The notes beneath the pieces are model-generated. The model was given only the letters and a program-made list of their open reading frames with translations. It ran no database searches and was not told where the DNA came from. From assembly GCA_016717855.1 (NCBI GenBank), contig JADKEV010000005.1:186001-250000 (forward strand): a stretch of DNA of 64,000 nt, given 5' to 3'. This DNA is from Betaproteobacteria bacterium. Its GTDB lineage: Bacteria; Pseudomonadota; Gammaproteobacteria; Burkholderiales; Casimicrobiaceae. Shown here piece after piece: positions 36,046 to 44,692 of the stretch; position 1 is the stretch's first letter, and every line of letters begins with the position of its first letter. Both the position numbers and the translations under genes were made by a program.

Positions 36046-37719
36046 ATGGCATCGGATATCGCAATTGCGCAACAAGCGACGCTCAAGCGCATCAACGAAG
36101 TCGCGGCGACGGTGGGCATTGGCGACGAACACCTCGAGCCCTACGGCCACTACAAGGCGAAAGTCTCGCTGTCGTATGCGGAGAGCCTCGCGACCAGGCC
36201 CGATGGCAAGCTGATCCTCGTCACCGCGATCAGTCCCACGCCCGCAGGCGAAGGCAAGACCACGACCACGGTCGGCCTGGGCGACGCGCTGAACAAGATC
36301 GGCAAGAAGGCCATCATCTGCCTGCGCGAGCCCTCGCTGGGCCCGGTGTTCGGGATGAAGGGCGGCGCGGCCGGCGGCGGCTACGCGCAAGTTGTCCCGA
36401 TGGAAGACATCAACCTGCACTTCACCGGCGACTTCAACGCCATCGCGCTGGCCAACAACCTGCTCGCGGCGCTGCTCGACAACCACATCCACCACGGCAA
36501 CGCGCTCGGCATCGACGTGCGCCGCATCGCGTGGAAGCGCGTCGTCGACATGAACGACCGCGCGCTGCGCGACATCGTCGTGTCGCTGGGCGGCCCGGGC
36601 AACGGCTTTCCGCGGCAGGACGGCTTCGACATCGTCGTCGCCTCGGAGGTGATGGCGATCTTCTGCCTGGCCACGTCGCTCAAGGACCTGAAGGAGCGGC
36701 TGGGCAACATCGTCGTCGGCTACACCCGCGACCAGAAGGCGGTCCGCGCGCGCGACCTGAAGGCGCATGGCGCGATGACGGTGCTGCTCAAGGATGCGCT
36801 GGCCCCGAACCTGGTGCAGACGCTGGAGAACAACCCGGCGTTCATCCATGGCGGACCGTTCGCCAACATCGCGCACGGCTGCAACTCGGTGATCGCCACG
36901 AAGACCGCGCTGAAGCTGGCCGACTACGTGGTCACCGAAGCCGGCTTCGGCGCCGACCTGGGCGCGGAGAAATTCATCGACATCAAGTGCCGGAAGAGCG
37001 GCCTCAGGCCCGATGCAGTGGTCATCGTCGCGACCATCCGCGCGCTCAAGTATCACGGCGGGATCGACCTGAAGGAGCTGAACAACGAGAACCTGCCCGC
37101 GCTGGAAAAGGGGATGGCCAACCTCGAGCGCCACGTGAAGAACGTGCGCGAGGTGTACGGCCTGCCCTGCGTCGTGTCGATCAACCGCTTCAACGCGGAC
37201 ACCCCGGCCGAGCTCGAGCTGCTGCGCAACAAGATGGGCGTGCTCAACGTGCCGGTGATCCTGGCCACGCACTGGGCCGACGGCGGCGCGGGCGCCACGG
37301 ATGTCGCGCGCGCCGTGGTCGAGATCATCGATCGCGGCCAGAACAACTTCCGGTTCGTCTACGAGGATTCGGCCCCGCTGTGGGAGAAGATCAGGACCAT
37401 CGCGACCAACGTTTACGGCGCGGCCGACATCAGCGCCGACAGCAAGGTGCGCGGGCAGATCAAGAAGCTCCAGGACGACGGCTACGGCCACTACCCGGTG
37501 TGCGTGGCCAAGACCCAGTATTCGTTTTCCACGGACCCCAGCCTGCGCGGCGCGCCCTCGGGGCACATGGTCAACATCCGCGAAGTGCGCCTGGCCGCGG
37601 GCGCGGAGTTCATCGTCATGGTCTGCGGCGACATCATGACCATGCCGGGACTGCCCAAAGTGCCCTCGTCCGAGCGAATCGACCTCGACGAAAATGGTAA
37701 AGTGGTGGGTCTGTTCTGA
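36046..37719 (+). CDS. fhs: Formate-tetrahydrofolate ligase
   Basis: Fhs makes 10-formyl-THF from formate, THF and ATP, feeding formate into C1 metabolism. The 557 residues are the usual length. The ATP-binding loop PTPAGEGKTTTTVGLG is at 65-80, followed by REPSLGPVFGMKGGAAGGG (94-112) and ADLGAEKFIDIKCR near residue 305. The gene stands between formate dehydrogenase and a TTT transporter, so formate made from oxalate can either be oxidised or assimilated. Confidence 0.96.
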   Translation: MASDIAIAQQATLKRINEVAATVGIGDEHLEPYGHYKAKVSLSYAESLATRPDGKLILVTAISPTPAGEGKTTTTVGLGDALNKIGKKAIICLREPSLGPVFGMKGGAAGGGYAQVVPMEDINLHFTGDFNAIALANNLLAALLDNHIHHGNALGIDVRRIAWKRVVDMNDRALRDIVVSLGGPGNGFPRQDGFDIVVASEVMAIFCLATSLKDLKERLGNIVVGYTRDQKAVRARDLKAHGAMTVLLKDALAPNLVQTLENNPAFIHGGPFANIAHGCNSVIATKTALKLADYVVTEAGFGADLGAEKFIDIKCRKSGLRPDAVVIVATIRALKYHGGIDLKELNNENLPALEKGMANLERHVKNVREVYGLPCVVSINRFNADTPAELELLRNKMGVLNVPVILATHWADGGAGATDVARAVVEIIDRGQNNFRFVYEDSAPLWEKIRTIATNVYGAADISADSKVRGQIKKLQDDGYGHYPVCVAKTQYSFSTDPSLRGAPSGHMVNIREVRLAAGAEFIVMVCGDIMTMPGLPKVPSSERIDLDENGKVVGLF

Positions 37720-37728
37720 TTTCATCCA

Positions 37729-37752
37729 TTGCCGCGTCGGCGAACGCGGCAA
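37729..37752. other. Nine-base-pair hairpin between fhs and the transporter genes
   Basis: TTGCCGCGT and ACGCGGCAA form a perfect nine-base-pair stem with a six-base loop (CGGCGA) just after the fhs stop. No T-run follows, so it is not a classic terminator. It may be a processing site, an mRNA stabiliser or a weak terminator between fhs and tctC. The rest of the 140-base gap shows only the GAAGGAGG ribosome-binding site of tctC. Confidence 0.45.
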
Positions 37753-37860
37753 AGGGTAGCTTGAAGCGATGTTTTTCTGGCAGCACAGCCGGCCGCGGAT
37801 GGAAATGCGGGCGGCGCTGGTCAGGGGCACGCCTGTCACCGTCACTGAAGGAGGATTCTG

Positions 37861-38877
37861 ATGCAACTGCTTTCCCGTTCCCTGTCTCTGGTTTCGGCCG
37901 CGCTGCTGTCGTGCGCGGCTTTGACCGTCTCCCCGGTCCTCGCCGCGTGGGAGCCCAACAAGACCGTCGAGTTCATCGTCCCCGCCGGCACCGGCGGCGG
38001 CGCCGACCAGATGGCGCGGATGATCCAGTCGATCGTCGCCAAGCATCAATTGATGAAGCAGTCGCTGGTCGTGGTCAACAAGGGCGGCGGCGCCGGCGCC
38101 GAAGGCTTCCTCGAAGTCAAGGGCGCCACAGGCGATCCGCACAAGATCATTATCACCCTGTCCAATCTGTTCACGACGCCCTTGGCGAGCGGCGTGCCCT
38201 TCAGCTGGAAGGACCTGACGCCGGTGTCGATGCTGGCGCTTGATCAGTTCGTGCTGTGGGTGAACGCCGAGATGCCGTACAAGAACGCCAAGGACTACAT
38301 CGACGCCGCCAAGGCGGCGGGCCCCAGCAAGTTCAAGATGGGCGGCACCGGGTCCAAGCAGGAAGACCAGATCATCACGGTCGCGGTCGAGAAACTGACG
38401 GGCACCAAGTTCATCTACGTGCCCTTCAAGGGCGGCGGGGAAGTGGCCGTGCAACTGGTCGGCAAGCACATCGATTCGTCGGTCAACAACCCGATCGAGG
38501 CCGTCGCCCAGTGGCGCGGCGGCAAGCTGCGCCCGCTGTGCCTGTTCGACACCAAGCGCAGTTCGTACACGGCGAAGGTCACCACCGACATGGCGTGGAG
38601 CGACATCCCGACCTGCAAGGAATCGGGCTTCGACGTCGATTACCTGATGCTGCGCGGCATTTTCATGCCGGGCGGGGTCACCGCCGAGCAGACCCAGTAT
38701 TACCTTGACGTGCTGAAGAAGGTCCGGGATACGCCTGAGTGGAAGAAATTCATGGAAGACGGCGCATTCAACACCACCGCCCTCTCCGGCAAGGAATACG
38801 CCGACTGGGTGGCGAAGGAAGAAAAGCGCCACTACGATCTGATGAAGGAAGCCGCCTTCCTCGCGCCGGGCAAGTAG
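37861..38877 (+). CDS. TTT-transporter periplasmic solute-binding protein (TctC/Bug family)
   Basis: The 338-residue protein has a signal peptide (cleavage after SPVLAA, near residue 29) followed by the Bug-family start KTVEFIVPAGTGGGADQMAR. Bug proteins bind carboxylates for secondary transport by TctA and TctB, whose genes follow. The pairing makes it a complete transporter. Its location between fhs and the oxc-frc genes suggests oxalate, formate or a related acid as ligand, which is an inference from context. Confidence 0.88.
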   Translation: MQLLSRSLSLVSAALLSCAALTVSPVLAAWEPNKTVEFIVPAGTGGGADQMARMIQSIVAKHQLMKQSLVVVNKGGGAGAEGFLEVKGATGDPHKIIITLSNLFTTPLASGVPFSWKDLTPVSMLALDQFVLWVNAEMPYKNAKDYIDAAKAAGPSKFKMGGTGSKQEDQIITVAVEKLTGTKFIYVPFKGGGEVAVQLVGKHIDSSVNNPIEAVAQWRGGKLRPLCLFDTKRSSYTAKVTTDMAWSDIPTCKESGFDVDYLMLRGIFMPGGVTAEQTQYYLDVLKKVRDTPEWKKFMEDGAFNTTALSGKEYADWVAKEEKRHYDLMKEAAFLAPGK

Positions 38878-38914
38878 GCCCACTCCACTTCAAGCAAAGA
38901 CGAGCAATGATCGC

Positions 38915-38936
38915 CGACTGACGCCCGCGTCAGTCG
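38915..38936. other. Nine-base-pair hairpin between the solute-binding and membrane genes
   Basis: CGACTGACG and CGTCAGTCG form a nine-base-pair perfect stem around a CCCG tetraloop, right before the tctB ribosome-binding site (GAGGAGG). Hairpins at this position often protect the upstream binding-protein message and keep the membrane components less abundant. No T-run follows. Confidence 0.5.
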
Positions 38937-38954
38937 CGCGAGGAGGAGTTTCGC

Positions 38955-39461
38955 ATGGCGTCCAATCAGGAGAATGACGAGCGCGCGGCCACCAGCGTCA
39001 AGGTCGCGGAATGCATCGTCGCGGCCGTCATCATCGCCCTTGGCGTGCTGGTGATGGTCGACAGCCTGCGCCTGGGCAATCGCTGGGTCAGCGACGGTCC
39101 GCAGGCCGGATATTTTCCTTTCTACATCGGCGTCATCCTGTGCATTTCCGGCGCCGTGAACGCGCTGCGCGCGCTGCGCGACCCCTACGTGCGGACGTTC
39201 GTCACCCGCGGCCAGGGCAAGCTCGTGCTGCTGGTGCTGGTCCCGCTCGTCGGCTACGTCGCGCTGATCGCGCTGCTCGGCATCTACGTCGCCTCGACGA
39301 TCTACATCGCCTTGTTCATGATCTGGCTGGGCAAGTACGGCTGGGCGAAGACCGCGGCGGTCAGCCTCGGCGTCTCGCTCGCCTTCTTCCTCATGTTCGA
39401 GGTCTGGTTCAAGGTGCCGCTGATCAAGGGGCCGCTGGAAACGGCGCTGGGCCTGAACTAG
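38955..39461 (+). CDS. TTT-transporter small membrane subunit (TctB)
   Basis: The 168-residue protein has four hydrophobic helices (starting ECIVAAVIIALGVLVMVDS and including LVLLVLVPLVGYVALIALLG), the normal TctB layout. It lies between the solute-binding protein gene and tctA. A strong GAGGAGG precedes the ATG. It is recognised from topology and gene order more than from sequence motifs. Confidence 0.85.
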   Translation: MASNQENDERAATSVKVAECIVAAVIIALGVLVMVDSLRLGNRWVSDGPQAGYFPFYIGVILCISGAVNALRALRDPYVRTFVTRGQGKLVLLVLVPLVGYVALIALLGIYVASTIYIALFMIWLGKYGWAKTAAVSLGVSLAFFLMFEVWFKVPLIKGPLETALGLN

Positions 39462-39539
39462 GTCCGGTGAGAAAGATGACTCCCCCCACTTCAAACGTCC
39501 GGCGGTTGCCGCTCATGACAATCCAGCAGGAGCGCTGCC

Positions 39540-41060
39540 TTGGATGAGATCCAGTCACTGATCGGCGGCTTCGGCGTCGCGTTGTCGTGGTTCAACCTGA
39601 TGTTGATGCTGGTGGGCATCATGCTGGGTGTCATCATCGGCGTGCTGCCGGGACTGGGCGGCGCCAACGGCGTCGCGATCCTGCTGCCGCTGACGTTCTC
39701 GATGGCGCAGCAGCCGGGCGGCGCGACCTCCGGGATCATCCTGCTCTCGTGCATCTACTGGGGCGCCCTGTTCGGCGGCGCCATCACGTCCATCCTGTTC
39801 AACATCCCCGGCGAGCCCTGGTCGGTCGCGACCACGTTCGACGGCTACCCGATGGCGCAGAAGGGCGAGGCCGGACGGGCCCTGACCGCCGCGTTCAGCG
39901 GGTCCTTCGTCGGCGCGCTGTTCGCGGTGCTTCTGATCACCTTCCTCTCGCCGCTGGTGGCGAAGTTCGCGCTCAAGTTCGGTCCGGCGGAGTTCTTCTC
40001 GGTCTACCTGCTGACGTTCTGCGCCTTTGTCGGCCTGTCCAAGGAGGCGCCTTTCAAGGTCGTCGCCTCGATGATGCTCGGGTTCGCGCTCGCGGCGGTC
40101 GGCCTCGACACCGTGACGGGCCAGTTGCGAATGACCTTCGGCTCGACGTCGCTGTTGAAGGGCTTCGACTTCCTGATCGCCGTGATCGGGCTGTTCGGCA
40201 TCGGCGAAATCCTGCAGACCATGGAAGAAGGCCTCGCCTTCAAAGGCGTGCGGGCCAAGCTCAAGGCCAGGATCGTGCTCGACACCTGGAAGGAACTGCC
40301 CAGGTACTGGATGACCAGCCTGCGTTCGTGCGTGGTCGGCTGCTTCATGGGCATCGTCCCGGGCGGCGCCACGCCGGCCTCGTTCATGAGCTACGGGCTG
40401 GCCAAGAAGTTCTCCAAGGACGGGGACAAGTTCGGCACCGGCGTGATCGAAGGCGTGACCGCACCCGAGACCGCGGCGCACGCGGCGGGGACCAGCGCGC
40501 TGCTGCCCATGCTCACGCTGGGCGTGCCGGGGTCGCCCACAGCGGCGGTGCTGCTCGGCGGCCTGATGATCTGGGGCCTGCAGCCGGGTCCGCTGCTGTT
40601 CACCGAACAGAAGGACTTCGTCTGGGGCCTGATCGCCTCGATGTACCTGGGCAACATCGTCGGACTGATCGTCGTGCTGACCTGCGTGCCGCTGTTCGCC
40701 TCGATCCTGCGCATCCCGTTTTCCATCATCGCCCCGGTGATCCTGGTGATCTGCGCCATCGGCGCGTACACCGTGCATTCGTCGATGTTCGATGTGTGGA
40801 TGATGCTGCTGTTCGGCGTCGTCGGCTACGTCTTCAAGAAGCTCGGCTATCCGCTGGCGCCGCTGGTGCTCGCGCTGGTGCTGGGCGACCGTGCGGAAGA
40901 CTCGTTCCGGCAGTCGATGCTGATGTCGCAGGGCGACATGGGGATATTGTTTTCCAACGGGCTGGTCGGCGGCCTGACGACGCTGGCGCTGACGCTGCTG
41001 TTCTGGCCGCTGATCTCGATGGTCTGGGATAAGGTGCGCGGGGTGCGCGGCAAGTCGTAA
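39540..41060 (+). CDS. TTT-transporter large membrane subunit (TctA)
   Basis: The 506-residue protein has about 12 membrane helices and the TctA signature glycine motifs GVLPGLGGANGVAILLP near residue 37 and GIVPGGATPASFMSYG near residue 270. It should form the translocation path, taking ligand from the TctC protein. The start is a TTG at 39540 with AGGAG seven bases upstream. The operon ends here, facing the DUF1501 gene. Confidence 0.9.
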   Translation: MDEIQSLIGGFGVALSWFNLMLMLVGIMLGVIIGVLPGLGGANGVAILLPLTFSMAQQPGGATSGIILLSCIYWGALFGGAITSILFNIPGEPWSVATTFDGYPMAQKGEAGRALTAAFSGSFVGALFAVLLITFLSPLVAKFALKFGPAEFFSVYLLTFCAFVGLSKEAPFKVVASMMLGFALAAVGLDTVTGQLRMTFGSTSLLKGFDFLIAVIGLFGIGEILQTMEEGLAFKGVRAKLKARIVLDTWKELPRYWMTSLRSCVVGCFMGIVPGGATPASFMSYGLAKKFSKDGDKFGTGVIEGVTAPETAAHAAGTSALLPMLTLGVPGSPTAAVLLGGLMIWGLQPGPLLFTEQKDFVWGLIASMYLGNIVGLIVVLTCVPLFASILRIPFSIIAPVILVICAIGAYTVHSSMFDVWMMLLFGVVGYVFKKLGYPLAPLVLALVLGDRAEDSFRQSMLMSQGDMGILFSNGLVGGLTTLALTLLFWPLISMVWDKVRGVRGKS

Positions 41061-41094
41061 GGAGAGCCGTCGCGGCCTGCGCCGCGCCGGCTGG

Positions 41095-42483
41095 TCAGGC
41101 AGGGTGCATGAAGCCCAGGTCGGTCCGCGCGAAACTTTGCAGGTTGGGGAATGCATAGGACAGCGATGCCGCGTCCAGCCCCAGCCAGCCCGCCAGCGTC
41201 GCCCCATACTGCTCCATCGACGTCGTCGGTATCCAGCGCCCGTCGTCGCCGATATCGTCCGGGCCGCCCATGACCGGCGTCGGCACCTGTCCGTAGAAGT
41301 CGCCGCCCTTGACCGCCCCGCCCATCACGAACGCGTAGTTGCCGAATCCGTGATCGGTGCCGCCGCCGGTGGCCGGCTTGAACGTCCGACCGAAGTCGGA
41401 AATCGTGAACGTCGTGACGTTGCGTTCCAGGCCGAGCAGCGCCATCGCGTCGGTGAAGGTCTGCAGCGCAGCCGACAGGTCACTCAGCAGATGGTTTTGA
41501 TCGCCCAGTTGGCTGACATGCGTGTCGTACTGGGACTGCCGGACGAAGAAGATCTGCCGTTTCAGCCCGGTCGCCGCCCGGGACTCGATCAGCCGCGCGA
41601 CCTGCCGGAGTTGCTGGGCGATGTCGCTGTTGGCGCCATTGAAGAGCTGCGTCACCGGCGTATTCTGGTTGCTGAAGATCGGGTTGACCACGTCGGTCGA
41701 CTGCAGGCCCTTGTTGGCGAGGGTCTGCGCCGCCTGCTCGTAATAGTTGGCGGAAGTTTCATTGAGCATCTGCAGCATCGCCGCATTGCGCAGTCCGGTG
41801 AACTGCACGTCGTTGGTTCCGAAAATGGAAAAGAAGTCGAACGGCGGCAGCGAAAGCGGGATCGACGACTGGCCCTGGATGAAGGTGCGCGAGTCGCCCA
41901 GCGACGTCAGCGCCGGGAAGATATTGCCGGCGTTCAACCCGGGCAGGCGATCCGCCATCCGGCCGCCCCACCCGGTCTGCAGCAAGTCGGTCGCGTCGGC
42001 GGACTGGATCTGGCGCAGCTGATCGCTATGGCTGAACAATTGCACCGGCCGCGGGTCGGTGCCGGCCAGCAATCCTGCGCGCGTCACCGGGCGCACCAGG
42101 TTGCCGACATTGGCGATCACCGCCAGCTTCTTCTGGTTGAACAGATTCTGCAGCGTGGCGCAGGCCGGGTGAAATCCGAACGGCGCGGCCTGGGTTGTCG
42201 GCTGTATGGGCAACAGCGCCGACTGCGCGATGTTGATCCCGGAGGACGGCGGGCGGACCGCCGCATACTGCTGGTAGCCCGCGGCATCGTAGCGGATCAG
42301 CGTGTTCTCGCCATCGTTGCCGCCTTCCTGCATCACGCAGACCAGCGCGCGATAGTCGGTCGCGGGCGACTCGGCGCGGGCCAGCAGCGGCCACAGCGAG
42401 GAGGAAGCGAAGCCGGCGCCGAACAGGTTGAGCAGCCGGCGACGGGCCGTGAAGTGGGGAGTGTGCATGGGCGGTTTCGTCAT
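41095..42483 (-). CDS. DUF1501 family protein, probably Tat-exported
   Basis: The 462-residue product begins with a Tat-like signal (ARRRLLNLFGAGFASSSLW) and has the DUF1501 features: VMQEGGNDGENTLI near residue 52, HSDQLRQIQ, and TISDFGRTFKPATGGGTDHG near residue 380, a sulfatase/alkaline-phosphatase-like metal region. DUF1501 genes are typically paired with DUF1800 genes, as here. The ATG at 42483 overlaps the upstream DUF1800 stop by four bases. The biochemical function of the family is unknown. Confidence 0.85.
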   Translation of the reverse strand: MTKPPMHTPHFTARRRLLNLFGAGFASSSLWPLLARAESPATDYRALVCVMQEGGNDGENTLIRYDAAGYQQYAAVRPPSSGINIAQSALLPIQPTTQAAPFGFHPACATLQNLFNQKKLAVIANVGNLVRPVTRAGLLAGTDPRPVQLFSHSDQLRQIQSADATDLLQTGWGGRMADRLPGLNAGNIFPALTSLGDSRTFIQGQSSIPLSLPPFDFFSIFGTNDVQFTGLRNAAMLQMLNETSANYYEQAAQTLANKGLQSTDVVNPIFSNQNTPVTQLFNGANSDIAQQLRQVARLIESRAATGLKRQIFFVRQSQYDTHVSQLGDQNHLLSDLSAALQTFTDAMALLGLERNVTTFTISDFGRTFKPATGGGTDHGFGNYAFVMGGAVKGGDFYGQVPTPVMGGPDDIGDDGRWIPTTSMEQYGATLAGWLGLDAASLSYAFPNLQSFARTDLGFMHPA

Positions 42484-44637
42484 TTCTGGATCAGGTAGCC
42501 AAGCGAGGTCAGCGACAGGTAGGCGCCCAGCCGGGCGCGCCCCAGCGCGTCGGACGCCGGGACGGTCGCAATCGCGTTGGTCATCGTCGCCCTGGTCGCC
42601 GGCGTCATCGCGCCATGGAAGAACAGCCGGTTCAGCCGCTCGACATACGCGGCCGGATCGGCGGTGCTGGCCAGGAACGCCGTCATCGTCGGGAAGAAGG
42701 TGCCGATCGCATTGGGCACGTAGGGATCGGGCGGCATCGCGACCAGGCCCTGCGAGTCGCCAGGGCCGAACCGGAAGTGCACGAGCCGGTTCACGGCGTT
42801 GGTGCGCGTCACGTACGCCGACGTGCCGTAGAGCCCGAACTCCGCCGCCGGCAGCGCGCCGTTGAAAATGCGGAAGTCGGCCGGAAAGTAGCTGAAGATC
42901 GTCGACGGGCCGAACATCGGCATGCTCATGTCCGCGCCGAGCTGGTGCAGAAAGTGGCCGTCGGTCCTGATGTCAAGCGCGCGCGCAATCGACGTCAGGA
43001 ACAGCGCCGGCTCGCGCATCCGGCCATACTTCGGATCGGTCTTGCGCGCGCCCCGCGCCTCGGGGTCGAGCAGGATGGCGCGCAGCACCGCCTTCAGGTC
43101 GCCACGCACGCCAGCGCCGTTGTCCTTGAACACCGACACGATGCGGCGCACGTAGTCGGGCGCCGGATTGCTGGTGACCAGACGCTGGATCAGTTGCTTG
43201 ACAATGAACGGCGGCGTACCGGGCTGCGCCACCAGCGCCTTGACGGCCGCCCGCACGTCGGCCTCTGCGCTTTGTCCGGCGGGCAGTTGCACGGTACCAT
43301 CGAAGAAGCTCTTCGCCCCATGGTCGTGATGGGCTTCGAAGGCGACCATCGACCCGACGTAGTACGCGGGTTGTAGAGAAAGTAGCTGATCGGCCGGGCG
43401 CGGCGGAAGCGTAGCCGGTGAGCACCCGCGACATCGACGTCACGTCCAATTGGGTGTACGCGGGGACCGCCTTGCCGGCACCGTCCTTCTGTTCCGTGCC
43501 GTCCTCGTGCAGCCGGTTGACGCCGGTGGTGAGGAGCTGCATGATTTCGCGCGCGTAATTTTCGTTCGGCTTGATCCCATCGTGCTCGGGCTCGTTCATC
43601 ACCCACCCTTGGAAGTCACCGAGCTGGGGCGAGATTGTGTATTGGAACAGCGCGTCCTCATAGGTGGAGAAGGCGACGTCGCGGATCATCTGCTGGAAGT
43701 TGCGGATGGCGTACGCTTCGCTCAGGTTGCCGCCCAGCACCAGCAACTGGTGCAGCACGTAGGCGAAGCGCTGCCGGACCTGGTCACGCCCGTTGATCGC
43801 CTGGGTGAAGAACTCGCGGGCGATCGCACCAGTCCCGAGGACGAGCTGGCCGCAGGCCGGGTCGGTCAGGCACGCGACACGCTCTTCCATCGTCTGGTTG
43901 ATGCCCCACGGCGCTTGCGGGGCGAACTTCGACTCGTACAGCCCGAGCTGCTCGTCGAGCCACGCAGGGATGCCCTTCTGCTTCACCTCCGCGAGCAGCG
44001 CTTCGGTCGGCCCCATCGTCGCCTGCTCGAGCAACCGCACGATGTCGGCGTCGATGTCGGAGTTCGAGACCGGCGCTGACGACGGCGCGCACATCACCAC
44101 GCCTTCGTTGCTCCAGCCGCGATTCACCACCTGCTGCAGCGCCACCTGGCTGGTGGTGATCCGGTGGTTGCTGTCGATCCCGCGCGCGAAGCCGCCGTTG
44201 TAGGCGCGGTAGACCGGAATCGTCCCTGCCGGGCAGGCGCCGCCCGCCGGAACCGTGGTGACGAAGTCGAGGCTCTCGAAATTCCACCGCTTCTCGGTGG
44301 CCGGCGTGCTCGCCTGCAGCTGCTTCAGCGCCGCGCACTCGTCCGGCAGCGCCGTGTAGAAATGGGAATTGGGTCCGGGCGTGATGCTGCCGTAGAAGCG
44401 GCACACGGGCGTGGGCCCTCCGGCGCTGAAATTGAAGCCCGTGCGCGACCAGCCGGGTCCGGCAGCCCCGCCATCGATCGCCGCGGCCTCGACGCGATCC
44501 GCGGTGATGAAGTAGTTGTCCAGGTTCGCGTTATGGAACTCGATGACTTCCGCGGCGAGTGCCGGTCCCGCTGCGCACGGGGGGCCGGGGGGGGGGGGAG
44601 GGGGGGGGGGGGGGGCGGCGCGGCCGCGGAGTGACAC
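42480..44637 (-). CDS. DUF5648-DUF1800 fusion protein, reading frame damaged
   Basis: The first part (from about 44560) encodes a DUF5648 module (EFHNANLDNYF, GPGWSRTG, CRFYGS, NSHFYTA) followed by a DUF1800 domain (LLEQATMGPTEALLAEVKQKG, then NENYAREIMQLLTTGV). Near 43400 the frame moves twice within about 40 bases: SRVLTGY, then RPISYFLYNP, then YVGSMVAFEAHHDHGAK, each in a different frame. The rest (to 42480) is intact DUF1800. The 5' end is unreliable: a poly-G tract translates as poly-Pro, and the natural start and signal peptide are missing. Indels at difficult sequence are the likely cause. The gene overlaps the DUF1501 gene by four bases. A secreted or cell-surface role is inferred. 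Confidence 0.65.
44579..44617. other. Poly-G tract at the 5' end of the DUF5648-DUF1800 gene, probable artefact
   Basis: This stretch is nearly pure G on the plus strand and falls where the signal peptide of the fusion protein should be encoded. It resembles the other G patches in this window. The 55 bases between here and the regulator gene show no clear promoter. Confidence 0.65.
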
Positions 44638-44692
44638 TGTGGACCCCCCGTTCCCGGGCGGTCCGAAACCTGCGTCCGCACAGCTTCTTCAG

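Noticed and set aside
37729..37752. The stem after fhs as an intrinsic terminator
   Set aside because: No T-rich stretch follows the stem, and the downstream genes run in the same direction without an obvious promoter of their own, so termination is not supported.
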